The notes beneath the pieces are model-generated. The model made no database searches. It was not told the origin of the DNA and saw nothing but the letters and a program-made list of their open reading frames with translations. From Novosphingobium silvae (lineage in GTDB: Bacteria; Pseudomonadota; Alphaproteobacteria; Sphingomonadales; Sphingomonadaceae), in contig NZ_WVTD01000027.1 of the NCBI RefSeq assembly GCF_009856825.1, positions 1-34,989 on the forward strand: 34,989 nt of DNA, given 5' to 3'. The position numbers and the translations under genes were made by a program. This document shows, piece by piece, positions 7,232 through 14,239 of the stretch (position 1 is the stretch's first letter; each line of letters opens with the position of its first letter).

Positions 7232-8005
7232 TCAGTTCTGCAGCGAAATATAGCCCAGCTGCGCCGCCTTGAAGACGGTCTGGCTGCGGTTCACCGCGTT
7301 GAGCTTGGTCGCCGCGTTGTGGATGTGGAAACGCACGGTCGCCCGGCTGCGCGACATGATCATGCTGATCTCGAGGTCGGTCTTGCCGATGGCGGCCCAG
7401 CGCAGGCACTCCACTTCCCGCTTCGAGAGGCGCGATTCCGGCGGCAGCGCCTGGGTGGAGCCCATCACCTGCACGTAGGTTGCAATGAACGTACGGGCAT
7501 AGAGCCCAAGCGCGTCCGACAGGCGGGCGAACTCCTCGGTGAGGTCGGTCTTGTCGCGGTCGAGCGGGTTGAAGCTGACCGCGCCGATCTGGCCGAAGGG
7601 CAGGTGCACCGGCACGCCGATGGCGGCGCGGGTCATGGCGCGGGTTTCGAAGTTGCCGATGTCGATCGAGGCGAGATAGGCGTTGGGCTCGCGCGTGCGG
7701 AACCCTTCTGCATTGGCCCAGAACGGCAGGCTCTCGAACCGGCAGGCGGTGGTCAGCGGCGAATCGAGCGCGATGCGCGAATTGCGCCACCACACCCGGT
7801 CGTCGTCGCCCCAGCCGAAGACTTCCGTCGCCAGCATGTTGCCATCGGCGTCCACGGGCGTGCGCTTGTCGGCGATGTCGTGGGCAGGCGCGGCACGCAT
7901 GCCGTGTTCCATCGCAATGCGGTGGAGCGCCTCGGCGGCCGGGCGGATGCCTTCGGGCGACGTCACCCGGACGGCGTCGATCTTTTCCTGGGACAGCAGT
8001 TGCAT
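7232..8005 (-). CDS. LuxR-family transcriptional regulator with autoinducer-binding-like N-terminal domain (LuxR solo)
   Basis: This is a 257-residue regulator. The N-terminal about 170 residues resemble an autoinducer-binding domain: the segment VWWRNSRIALDSP...LPFW retains a Trp, the Asp of the usual DP pair (here DS) and a second Trp, but lacks the usual Tyr. The C-terminal 65 residues (193-257) are a GerE-type HTH, starting LSKREVECLRWAAIGK and containing TVRFHIHNAATKLNA. No LuxI-type synthase is in the window. It may therefore sense an exogenous signal or a pathway compound. Start ATG 8003-8005 has AGGAGAGG upstream. A longer in-frame start at 8083 lacks a ribosome site and would overlap the operator-like repeat. 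The gene is divergent from an acyl-CoA dehydrogenase. Lux-box-like sites elsewhere in the window (20653, 33742) are candidate targets. Confidence 0.88.
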   Translation of the reverse strand: MQLLSQEKIDAVRVTSPEGIRPAAEALHRIAMEHGMRAAPAHDIADKRTPVDADGNMLATEVFGWGDDDRVWWRNSRIALDSPLTTACRFESLPFWANAEGFRTREPNAYLASIDIGNFETRAMTRAAIGVPVHLPFGQIGAVSFNPLDRDKTDLTEEFARLSDALGLYARTFIATYVQVMGSTQALPPESRLSKREVECLRWAAIGKTDLEISMIMSRSRATVRFHIHNAATKLNAVNRSQTVFKAAQLGYISLQN

Positions 8006-8066
8006 GGGATCCTCTCCTCGTCCTCTTAGCCCGGCGGAACTGGCGGCACAATCGCTTGAAGCGCCC

Positions 8067-8080
8067 AAAACCTGCGTTTT
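8067..8080. promoter_or_regulatory. Inverted repeat in the luxR / acyl-CoA dehydrogenase divergent promoter
   Basis: The site AAAAC-ctgc-GTTTT is a perfect 5+5 inverted repeat with a 4-base spacer. It lies in the 163-bp gap between the luxR start (8005) and the acyl-CoA dehydrogenase start (8169). Its position fits an operator. The arms do not match the lux-box arms, so any link to this LuxR is unproven. Confidence 0.4.
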
Positions 8081-8168
8081 CATGACTAGCCTTTTGCCCA
8101 GCGGAAACGCTCCGGCCGCCGGTGGTAGGAAGGCGGGAAGTCCCGGAAGGGCCTGGCGGGAGTGGAAC

Positions 8169-9290
8169 GTGAATTTCGACCTCAGCGAAGACGAGGAAAT
8201 GCTGAAAGCCCTGACCGAGCGGTTCGTCAGCGACCATTACGACCACGACAGCCGCCGCGCCTTCCTGGCAGAGCCGGGCGGGTTCTCGAGCACCAACTGG
8301 CAGCTCCTGGGCGAACTGGGCCTGATCGCCGCGCCTTTCGCCGAGGAGCAGGGCGGCCTCGGCCTCGACGCCACCGGCATCGCCACCGTCTTCGAGGCGC
8401 TGGGCCGCGGCCTCGTGGTGGAACCGCTGGCGGAAGCGGTGATGATGGCCGGCCGCCTCTTCGCGGCGACCGCGCCCGAGCCGCTGCAGGCACGATGGCT
8501 GGATGCCCTTCTTACCGGCGAAAAGCGCCTCGCCCTCGCCCATGCCGAAGCGCAGGCACGCGGCGGACCGGTGTGGGTGGAGGCCCGTGCCGTTCAGGAC
8601 GGCGATGGCTGGCGCCTGTCGGGCACCAAGCCCTATTGCGCCTCGGGCAGCGGAGCGGACGGCTACGTCGTCTCGGCGCGCCTGTCCGGCGCGCCGCAGG
8701 ACGAGGCGGGCGTCGGCCTGTTCCTTGTGCCCGCAGGCGCGCGGGGCCTTTTCACCACCGACTGGACCATGGCCGATGGCAGCGTCGCCACGTCGCTGGA
8801 ACTTGACCGCGTGCCCGTGCCAGCGGACCACAGGCTGACCGACGATGGCATAGCCGCGATCTCGGAAGTCTCCCACCTCGCCGCCCTCGCCCGCAGCGCC
8901 GAGGCGCTCGGCATTATGGAGCGGCTCTTCGCCGACACGATCGACTACCTGCGCACCCGCGACCAGTTCGGCGCCGCGATCGGCTCGTTCCAGGCCGTGC
9001 AGCATCGCATGGTCGCACAATACGCCGTGATCGAGCAGAGCCGCGCGCTGCTGAACCTCGCGCTGGTATCATGGGGAAGCGAGGACTTCGCGAAGGCCGT
9101 GCTCGGCGCCCGCGCGTTCATCGCCGGTGCCTCGGTGGAGCTTGGGCACGAGATGATCCAGTTCCACGGCGGCATGGGCGTGACCGATGAACTGGCCATC
9201 GGCGGCGGGCACAAGCGCCTGCTCGTCCTTTCCCGCTGGCCCGAGGGGCCGCAGGCCGCGCTCGACCGCTATGCGGGGCTGCTGAACTGA
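8169..9290 (+). CDS. Acyl-CoA dehydrogenase, small (beta) subunit type
   Basis: This 373-residue protein belongs to the acyl-CoA dehydrogenase family. The N-terminal helical domain starts NFDLSEDEEMLKALTERFV. The middle beta domain (about 115-230) contains LALAHAEAQARGG, LSGTKPYCASG and a degenerate substrate loop. The C-terminal domain has YLRTRDQFGAAIGSFQAVQH (about 259-278) and FHGGMGVTDELAIG (about 333-346). The absence of a recognisable catalytic glutamate and the short length fit the small subunit of pimeloyl-CoA/FadE27-type heteromers. A partner large subunit is encoded at 2607-3815. GTG start 8169-8171 has GGGAG six bases upstream; the frame extends further but without a start signal. 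It is divergent from luxR, which may control it, and is followed by a strong terminator. Confidence 0.87.
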   Translation: MNFDLSEDEEMLKALTERFVSDHYDHDSRRAFLAEPGGFSSTNWQLLGELGLIAAPFAEEQGGLGLDATGIATVFEALGRGLVVEPLAEAVMMAGRLFAATAPEPLQARWLDALLTGEKRLALAHAEAQARGGPVWVEARAVQDGDGWRLSGTKPYCASGSGADGYVVSARLSGAPQDEAGVGLFLVPAGARGLFTTDWTMADGSVATSLELDRVPVPADHRLTDDGIAAISEVSHLAALARSAEALGIMERLFADTIDYLRTRDQFGAAIGSFQAVQHRMVAQYAVIEQSRALLNLALVSWGSEDFAKAVLGARAFIAGASVELGHEMIQFHGGMGVTDELAIGGGHKRLLVLSRWPEGPQAALDRYAGLLN

Positions 9291-9315
9291 GTTTGCACAT
9301 CCACCACCTGACGAA

Positions 9316-9351
9316 AGGGGCGGCCGCGCCTGCGCAGCCGCCCCTCTTTTT
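9316..9351 (+). terminator. Rho-independent terminator after the acyl-CoA dehydrogenase
   Basis: A perfect 9-bp stem, AGGGGCGGC (9316-9324) with GCCGCCCCT (9337-9345), has a 12-base loop and is followed by CTTTTT. It ends the plus-strand transcript 26 bp after the stop. The A-rich bases before the stem may let it also act on the convergent minus-strand gene. Confidence 0.88.
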
Positions 9352-9401
9352 CGTCACGGCCATGGAACGGTGCCGGTAATCTTCGAGAAGACGCGCGGCG
9401 C

Positions 9402-10193
9402 CTACTCCGGCCCTGTCGAGGGAACACGCGCCTTCAGCCACCCGATCCCGCGCCGCAGGAGATCGTGAAACACCGGCAGGTCCCATGCGCAGCGGTCCAC
9501 CGTGGGCCACCAGTCGAGCATGGGCTGGAGGTCGTAATGGCCCCGGCAATGCCCCAGCGTGTTGTAGAGCACGGCGCCCCGCCCATGATCCTTGAGGTAC
9601 ATGACCGGGTGCGTGCCGGGCGCGTCGGCCGCCTCGACGAAGCCGGTGCCGGGCCCGGTGCACTCCGTCTCGAGCAGGACGTGCAGATCGCCGTGGGTTT
9701 CGAGGTGATAGAGCTCGTCGGTGGTCTCGAACGGCTCGATGCCCCGCACCAGCGGGTGCGAGGGGTCGGCCACCGTCACCGTGTAGGGCGCGATCGGGGG
9801 GTGCGAGATGAACTGCGAGCCCAGCATGTCCATGAACAGCGGCGCCCAGCGCGGCGCGTCCCACAGCCCGGCGTCGGGCCCTTCCGACAGGAGCCGCAGG
9901 ACCGAATTGGTGCCGTGCAGCGCATACCAGCGCCCCCCTGCCGCCAGCCAGTCGCGCAGCACCTCCTGCGCCGCCAGCGAAGGGGTGACGTCGCAGGTAT
10001 AGGTGACGAGGATGTCGGCCTGCCGCAGCGCGTCGAGGTTCTCGTAGTCCTCGAACACGCGGGTGCGCACGGCGGGATCCTCGGCCAGCAGCTTGAGCAG
10101 CTCCAGCCGCGCGAAATCCATGTCGTGCCACACCCCGCCGCAGACGAGGACGCAGTCGATGCGCGGGGGATGCCCGCCTTCGCTCTCGCTCAT
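9402..10193 (-). CDS. ThuA-like domain protein
   Basis: This 263-residue protein has the ThuA (trehalose-utilisation-like) fold, a relative of class I glutamine amidotransferases. Visible landmarks are RIDCVLVCGGVWHDMDF (11-27), the strand ADILVTYT (59-66), the turn WYALHGTNSV (89-98) where glutaminases carry the nucleophilic Cys, and PVMYLKDHGRGAVLYNTLGH in the C-terminal half. The Cys-His amidotransferase pair is absent, so it is not expected to hydrolyse glutamine. ThuA homologues are reported in sugar keto-oxidation, but the role here is unknown. The start at 10191-10193 overlaps the Rieske oxygenase stop by 4 bp (ATGA), so the two are translationally coupled and probably act in one step. 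A longer frame upstream is an out-of-context extension. Confidence 0.82.
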   Translation of the reverse strand: MSESEGGHPPRIDCVLVCGGVWHDMDFARLELLKLLAEDPAVRTRVFEDYENLDALRQADILVTYTCDVTPSLAAQEVLRDWLAAGGRWYALHGTNSVLRLLSEGPDAGLWDAPRWAPLFMDMLGSQFISHPPIAPYTVTVADPSHPLVRGIEPFETTDELYHLETHGDLHVLLETECTGPGTGFVEAADAPGTHPVMYLKDHGRGAVLYNTLGHCRGHYDLQPMLDWWPTVDRCAWDLPVFHDLLRRGIGWLKARVPSTGPE

Positions 10194-11635
10194 GCCTGGG
10201 CGGCCCCGCCCCGCTCGCCGTCGATGTACTTCATCAGCGTGTCCTGGAACTGGCGGATGCGGATTTCCTGGTAGTTGCCGAGATTGACCTTGCCCGTCTT
10301 CGAGGCGTGGAGCCCCTGCTGGACGAAGGGCAGGTTGTCCATGTCCTGCTCGAACACGTCGCCGAGAATGCCCAGTTCGGGCGCCTCGGTCCACTTCTGG
10401 TCCAGCCGCAGCATCCGAAGCGGAGCGCCGCGCGGAATCGGCTGCCCCTTGGGAATGCGGGCCAGCACGCGCACTTCCATGATGCAGGTGTCCGGCGTCT
10501 TCCCCGGCAGCCAGTTGTAGACGATGTTCGGCATGAACCCGCCCCAGGGCGCGAAGTTCGGGAACACGTTGTAGACGAGCGCGTCGAGCAGTTCGGCATC
10601 GGTCGCGTCGGAATGGTCGTAGCCAGTGCTTTCGGTATAGGCCTGGCGCATGGCCGCCCCGAGCGCGGCGCGTGCGGTGACGCCCTCGGGCACCTGGATC
10701 GCCATGGGGTTGGCCGAAGCCTCACCCTCGTAGTTGTCGCCAGAGCGGCCGTTGTACTTGATGAACTCGTCGACGATCCATTGCTCGCCCTGCCCGGCCT
10801 GGCCGTTGGCGACGATGTGCGGGCTCATCACGCCGAACGGCACGAGATTCACGTTCACGTTGTCGCCCCAGGTCCAGTAGGCGGCGTTGGAGTCGCCGGT
10901 GAACGGCAGCAGCTGGGGATGGGTGACGATGGTGTGCCAGGCCTCCATGAAGGCCTCCATCACCACTTTCCAGTTCGCGGGCACTTCCTTGGCGACGCGC
11001 ATGACGCTAGCGCATTCCTCGTGGCGCCAGCGCTTGAAGTGCTCGGGCAGCGGGGCGAGGAACTCCTCCAGGCTCGGCCCGCCCTTCTCCTCGCGCAGGA
11101 AGACATAGCCCGCCCAGCGGCCGACCTCGGCCTCGGGAAGGTCGAGGCCCTCCTTCTGCAGGTGCGGGAAATCCCACTGGCAGGGCATCGAGTGGAAACT
11201 GCCGTCCTTGTTCCAGGCGAAGCCGTGGAAGGGGCACACGAACTTGTCGGCAACGCCTTCCTCCGTCCGCAGCTTGCGGCCGCGATGGAGGCATACGTTG
11301 TGCATCGCGCGGATCGAGCCGTCGTCCTGCCGGCTGACGAGGAACGAGCGCCCGGCGTTCTCGTAGACGATGTAGTCGCCCGGCTCCGGCAGGTCTTCCT
11401 CGCGGGCGACGAACTGCCACACGTGAGGCCACATGCGCTCGCGCTCGAGCCTGGCGAATTCCTCGCTGATGTAGCGTTCAGCGGGGATCGGGTCGGAGCC
11501 GCGATAGGTATAGCTCTCCTGCGTCAGGATCGCGGGGGCTTCGCGCGAATCCTGCGCCATGAGCTCGGCCCAGCTGATGCCTTCGCTGCGGTCCTCGCCC
11601 AGTTTCATGGCCAGTTCGGGGTCACGGTCAGCCAT
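10190..11635 (-). CDS. Rieske non-heme iron oxygenase, large (alpha) subunit
   Basis: This 481-residue oxygenase component hydroxylates or demethylates a ring compound, using electrons from a ferredoxin/reductase. The [2Fe-2S] ligands are Cys115-x-His117 (NVCLHRGRK) and Cys134-xx-His137 (FVCPFHGF). The mononuclear iron site lies in NWKVVMEAFMEAWHTIVTHP, with His234 and His239. The C-terminal catalytic domain is long (to 481), as in phenylpropionate/aromatic-dioxygenase-like alpha subunits. No beta subunit gene is adjacent; instead a ThuA-like gene overlaps its stop. The SnoaL-fold proteins near 33-34.6 kb resemble beta subunits only in fold. The start at 11633-11635 has GGGAGAG upstream, and an operator-like repeat sits 13-39 bp before it. 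The substrate is unknown. Confidence 0.92.
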   Translation of the reverse strand: MADRDPELAMKLGEDRSEGISWAELMAQDSREAPAILTQESYTYRGSDPIPAERYISEEFARLERERMWPHVWQFVAREEDLPEPGDYIVYENAGRSFLVSRQDDGSIRAMHNVCLHRGRKLRTEEGVADKFVCPFHGFAWNKDGSFHSMPCQWDFPHLQKEGLDLPEAEVGRWAGYVFLREEKGGPSLEEFLAPLPEHFKRWRHEECASVMRVAKEVPANWKVVMEAFMEAWHTIVTHPQLLPFTGDSNAAYWTWGDNVNVNLVPFGVMSPHIVANGQAGQGEQWIVDEFIKYNGRSGDNYEGEASANPMAIQVPEGVTARAALGAAMRQAYTESTGYDHSDATDAELLDALVYNVFPNFAPWGGFMPNIVYNWLPGKTPDTCIMEVRVLARIPKGQPIPRGAPLRMLRLDQKWTEAPELGILGDVFEQDMDNLPFVQQGLHASKTGKVNLGNYQEIRIRQFQDTLMKYIDGERGGAAQA

Positions 11636-11647
11636 CGGTGTTCACTC

Positions 11648-11674
11648 TCCCAAGCACAGTTACCCTGTTTGGGA
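11648..11674. promoter_or_regulatory. Operator-like inverted repeat between the Rieske oxygenase and the SDR operon
   Basis: The arms TCCCAA (11648-11653) and TTGGGA (11669-11674) flank an inner pair ACAG/CTGT (11656-11659, 11665-11668). The left arm has two extra bases, so symmetry is imperfect. It lies in the 142-bp divergent gap (11636-11777), close to the Rieske start, where a repressor could block its transcription. The cognate regulator is not identified. Confidence 0.45.
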
Positions 11675-11777
11675 CCATGTCTGGACGTTCCGGCACTCCA
11701 AGTCACCTTGCTCAAGTCATAGGTTGCCGCGGCGCGCGGATCGGTCATGTTCGCCGCAAAGCAGATGGGAGAATGCG

Positions 11778-12557
11778 GTGAAGCGGCTTGAAGGCAAGGT
11801 GGCGCTCGTCACCGGGGGCACCTCGGGTATCGGTGCCGGCACGGTCGAGCGCCTTTGCGCGGAAGGTGCGCAGGTGATCTTTACCGGCTCCAACCGCGCT
11901 GCCGCCGAGACGGTCTGCGCCGCCACCGGAGCCGAGTTCATCCCCCACGACGTGACCGACGCGGGTGCATGGGACGCCCTGATGTCCGGCATCCTCGCAC
12001 GCCGTGGCCGCCTCGACCTCGCCTTCGCGAACGCCGGCACCGAAAGCGGCGACGCCAGCATCGAGGACATCACGATCGAGGGCTGGGACAAGGTGATCGG
12101 CGTCAACCTCACCGGCGCGATGCTCACCGTGCAGCACGCGATGCGCGCCATGGCCCGCAATCCCGAAGGGGCGACAGGCTCCATCGTGGTCAATTCCTCG
12201 ATGAACGCGCACCGGGCGATGGGCAACTTCGTGGCGTACTCGGTCTCGAAGGCGGCAGTCGTCGCGCTGGTGAAGTCGGCGGCGGTCCACGCGGGCAACC
12301 GGAAGTACCGCATCCGCGTCAACGCCGTGCTGCCGGGCGTGGTGGAAACGGCGATGATCTCGGGCCTGATCGAGAAGTCCGCCGATCCAGCCGCCACGCG
12401 CGCCGCCTACGAGGGCCTTTCTCCCATGGGTCGCATGGCCTCGGTGGAGGAAGTGGCCGGCATGGTGGCATGGCTGGCGAGCGACGAGGCGCGGTTCTGC
12501 TCGGGAAGCGAATTCACGATGGACGGCGCGTCCACTGCAGGGATGAACGGCGTATGA
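11778..12557 (+). CDS. Short-chain dehydrogenase/reductase (first of three in the operon)
   Basis: This 259-residue classical SDR is an NAD(P)-dependent oxidoreductase of hydroxyl/keto groups. The cofactor motif TGGTSGIG is at 12-19, NAG at 85-87, the active-site Ser at 140/141 and Y154-SVS-K158. The C-terminal MDGAST is usual. The GTG start at 11778-11780 follows GGGAGA at a suitable distance. The open frame continues upstream to 11559, antisense to the Rieske gene, and that part is discarded. The stop overlaps the next SDR start (ATGA, 12554-12557). It heads a five-gene plus-strand operon. The substrate is unknown; hydroxysteroid dehydrogenase-like enzymes are close in fold. Confidence 0.92.
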   Translation: MKRLEGKVALVTGGTSGIGAGTVERLCAEGAQVIFTGSNRAAAETVCAATGAEFIPHDVTDAGAWDALMSGILARRGRLDLAFANAGTESGDASIEDITIEGWDKVIGVNLTGAMLTVQHAMRAMARNPEGATGSIVVNSSMNAHRAMGNFVAYSVSKAAVVALVKSAAVHAGNRKYRIRVNAVLPGVVETAMISGLIEKSADPAATRAAYEGLSPMGRMASVEEVAGMVAWLASDEARFCSGSEFTMDGASTAGMNGV

Positions 12558-13369
12558 TCGAGGATTTCGGCTCCCAGCGCCTCAAGGGCCGCGTCGCGCT
12601 CGTCTCGGGCGGGCTTCGCGGCATCGGTCTCGCCTGCGTGGAACGGTTCCTGGCCGAGGGCGCCGAGGTGGTGCTGACCGACCTGTCCTCGCCCGAAGAT
12701 GCGGCCGATGTCCTGGCCCGCCTGGGGCAGGCGGCCAGCTACGTGCAGGCCGATGTCACGAGCGAGGAGGACTGGAGCAAGGTGCTCGCCGCCGTGACCG
12801 AGCGGCATGGGCGGCTGCACGTTCTCGTCAACAACGCGGGCATCGATCTCACCGGCCCGGTCGCCACCACCTCGCTGGAAGGCTGGCGGCGGATCATGGC
12901 GATCAACGTCGACGGCGTGTTCCTTGGCACGCGCACTTTCGTCCCGCTGCTGGCGCAGAGCGGAGGCGAGGTGAAAGGCGGCGCCTCGATCGTCAACGTC
13001 TCGTCGATCATGGGCCTTGTCGGCATGAGCGAGGTGTCGGGCTACAACGCCAGCAAGGGCGCGGTGCGCCTGTTCACCAAGTCCATCGCGCTGGAGTTCG
13101 CCGAAAAGAAGATGCCCATCCGCGCCAACTCGCTGCACCCCGGCTTCGTGGTGACGCCGCTGCTGCAGGAAGGCTTTCAGCGCTGGGTGGACAAGGGCGT
13201 TGCCGCAAAGGCGCAGGACCTTGTCGACCTCATGTCGAGCAGGACGCCGATCGGGCGCCTCGCCGAGCCGTCCGAGCTGGCGGGCGCGGTGTTCTTCCTC
13301 GCCTCCTCGGACAGTTCCTATGTGACCGGCGCGGAGCTGGTGGTCGACGGCGGGTGGACCGCGCAGTGA
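12554..13369 (+). CDS. Short-chain dehydrogenase/reductase (second in the operon)
   Basis: This is a 271-residue classical SDR. The motif SGGLRGIG is at 18-25, Asp43 at the end of the second strand suggests NAD(H) preference, NNAG is at 93-96, Ser150/151, and the catalytic Y164-NAS-K168. The sequence resembles the 3-alpha(or 20-beta)-hydroxysteroid dehydrogenase/glucose-dehydrogenase-like SDR group, a family-level resemblance only. Its start overlaps the previous stop by four bases, so translation is coupled. It is followed after 43 bp by a third SDR. The segment GGEVKGGAS before the Ser strand is a small insertion relative to the other SDRs here. Confidence 0.92.
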   Translation: MIEDFGSQRLKGRVALVSGGLRGIGLACVERFLAEGAEVVLTDLSSPEDAADVLARLGQAASYVQADVTSEEDWSKVLAAVTERHGRLHVLVNNAGIDLTGPVATTSLEGWRRIMAINVDGVFLGTRTFVPLLAQSGGEVKGGASIVNVSSIMGLVGMSEVSGYNASKGAVRLFTKSIALEFAEKKMPIRANSLHPGFVVTPLLQEGFQRWVDKGVAAKAQDLVDLMSSRTPIGRLAEPSELAGAVFFLASSDSSYVTGAELVVDGGWTAQ

Positions 13370-13412
13370 CCGCGAGCCCGATCACGCCTCTTGAAAACGG
13401 AGAGTTCCCACG

Positions 13413-14192
13413 ATGACCATCGCCCTTCCCGACGTCGTCGCCGTCGTCACCGGTGCAGCCGGCGGCATCGGCCGTGAAATCGTCAAGGCCATGAAGGCCG
13501 CGGGCGCCATCGTGGTCGCTACCGACCTGCGCGAGGATGCCGAAGTGGAAGGCGCGGACCATTACCTGCGCCACGACGTCACCAACGAGGCCGACTGGCG
13601 GGCGGTGGAAAGCCTCGTGCGCGAGAAGTACGGCCGGCTCGACGCGCTGGTGAACAACGCCGGCTTCTCCATCGTCACCCGCTTCGAGGACACCACGTTG
13701 ACCGAGTTCCACAAGGTGAACGCGGTGAACGTCGATTCCGCGATCATCGGCACGCAGGTGCTGCTCGACCTTCTGAAGGAGGGCGGCAAGGCGCGCCCCT
13801 CCGGCGCATCGGTCATCAACTTCTCCAGCGTGGGCGGGCTCAGGGGCGCGGCGTTCAATTCGGCTTACTGCGTCAGCAAGGCGGCGATCATGATGCTGAG
13901 CAAGTGCCTTGGCGCCGAGTTCGCGGCGCTCAAGTACAACATTCGCGTCAACTCGGTGCACCCCGGCGGGATCGAGACGCCGATGCTCGGCTCGATCATG
14001 GACCGCTACGTGGCGCTGGGCGCTTCCCCCTCGCGCGAGGCTTCGGTGGCGGCGATGAACGTCACGCACCCCATTGGCCGCCTCGGCAGGCCGGAGGAAA
14101 TGGCGGGCGGCGTCGTCTTCCTCGCCAGCAGCGCATCCAGCTTCATGACCTGCGACGAACTGGTGATGGACGGAGGGTTCACGCAGGTCTGA
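13413..14192 (+). CDS. Short-chain dehydrogenase/reductase (third in the operon)
   Basis: This is a 259-residue classical SDR. TGAAGGIG is at 13-20, Asp38 suggests NAD(H), NNAG is at 81-84, Ser138/139 and Y152-CVS-K156. The PGGIETPM substrate-loop motif follows. Start ATG has CGGAGAG upstream. It is the third consecutive SDR and precedes the KSTD-like flavoprotein by 47 bp. Three diverged SDRs in one transcript fit stepwise oxidation of several hydroxyl groups on one scaffold, or isomer-specific enzymes. That role is inference. Confidence 0.92.
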   Translation: MTIALPDVVAVVTGAAGGIGREIVKAMKAAGAIVVATDLREDAEVEGADHYLRHDVTNEADWRAVESLVREKYGRLDALVNNAGFSIVTRFEDTTLTEFHKVNAVNVDSAIIGTQVLLDLLKEGGKARPSGASVINFSSVGGLRGAAFNSAYCVSKAAIMMLSKCLGAEFAALKYNIRVNSVHPGGIETPMLGSIMDRYVALGASPSREASVAAMNVTHPIGRLGRPEEMAGGVVFLASSASSFMTCDELVMDGGFTQV

Positions 14193-14239
14193 GTTCAACC
14201 GGGCCCGCACGAAGATGCCGGCCTGTCGGGAGAGAGAAG

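Noticed and set aside
7146..9020. 624-codon minus-strand frame through luxR and the ACAD gene
   Set aside because: It is in the wrong frame for luxR and antisense to the ACAD gene. No domain can be recognised.
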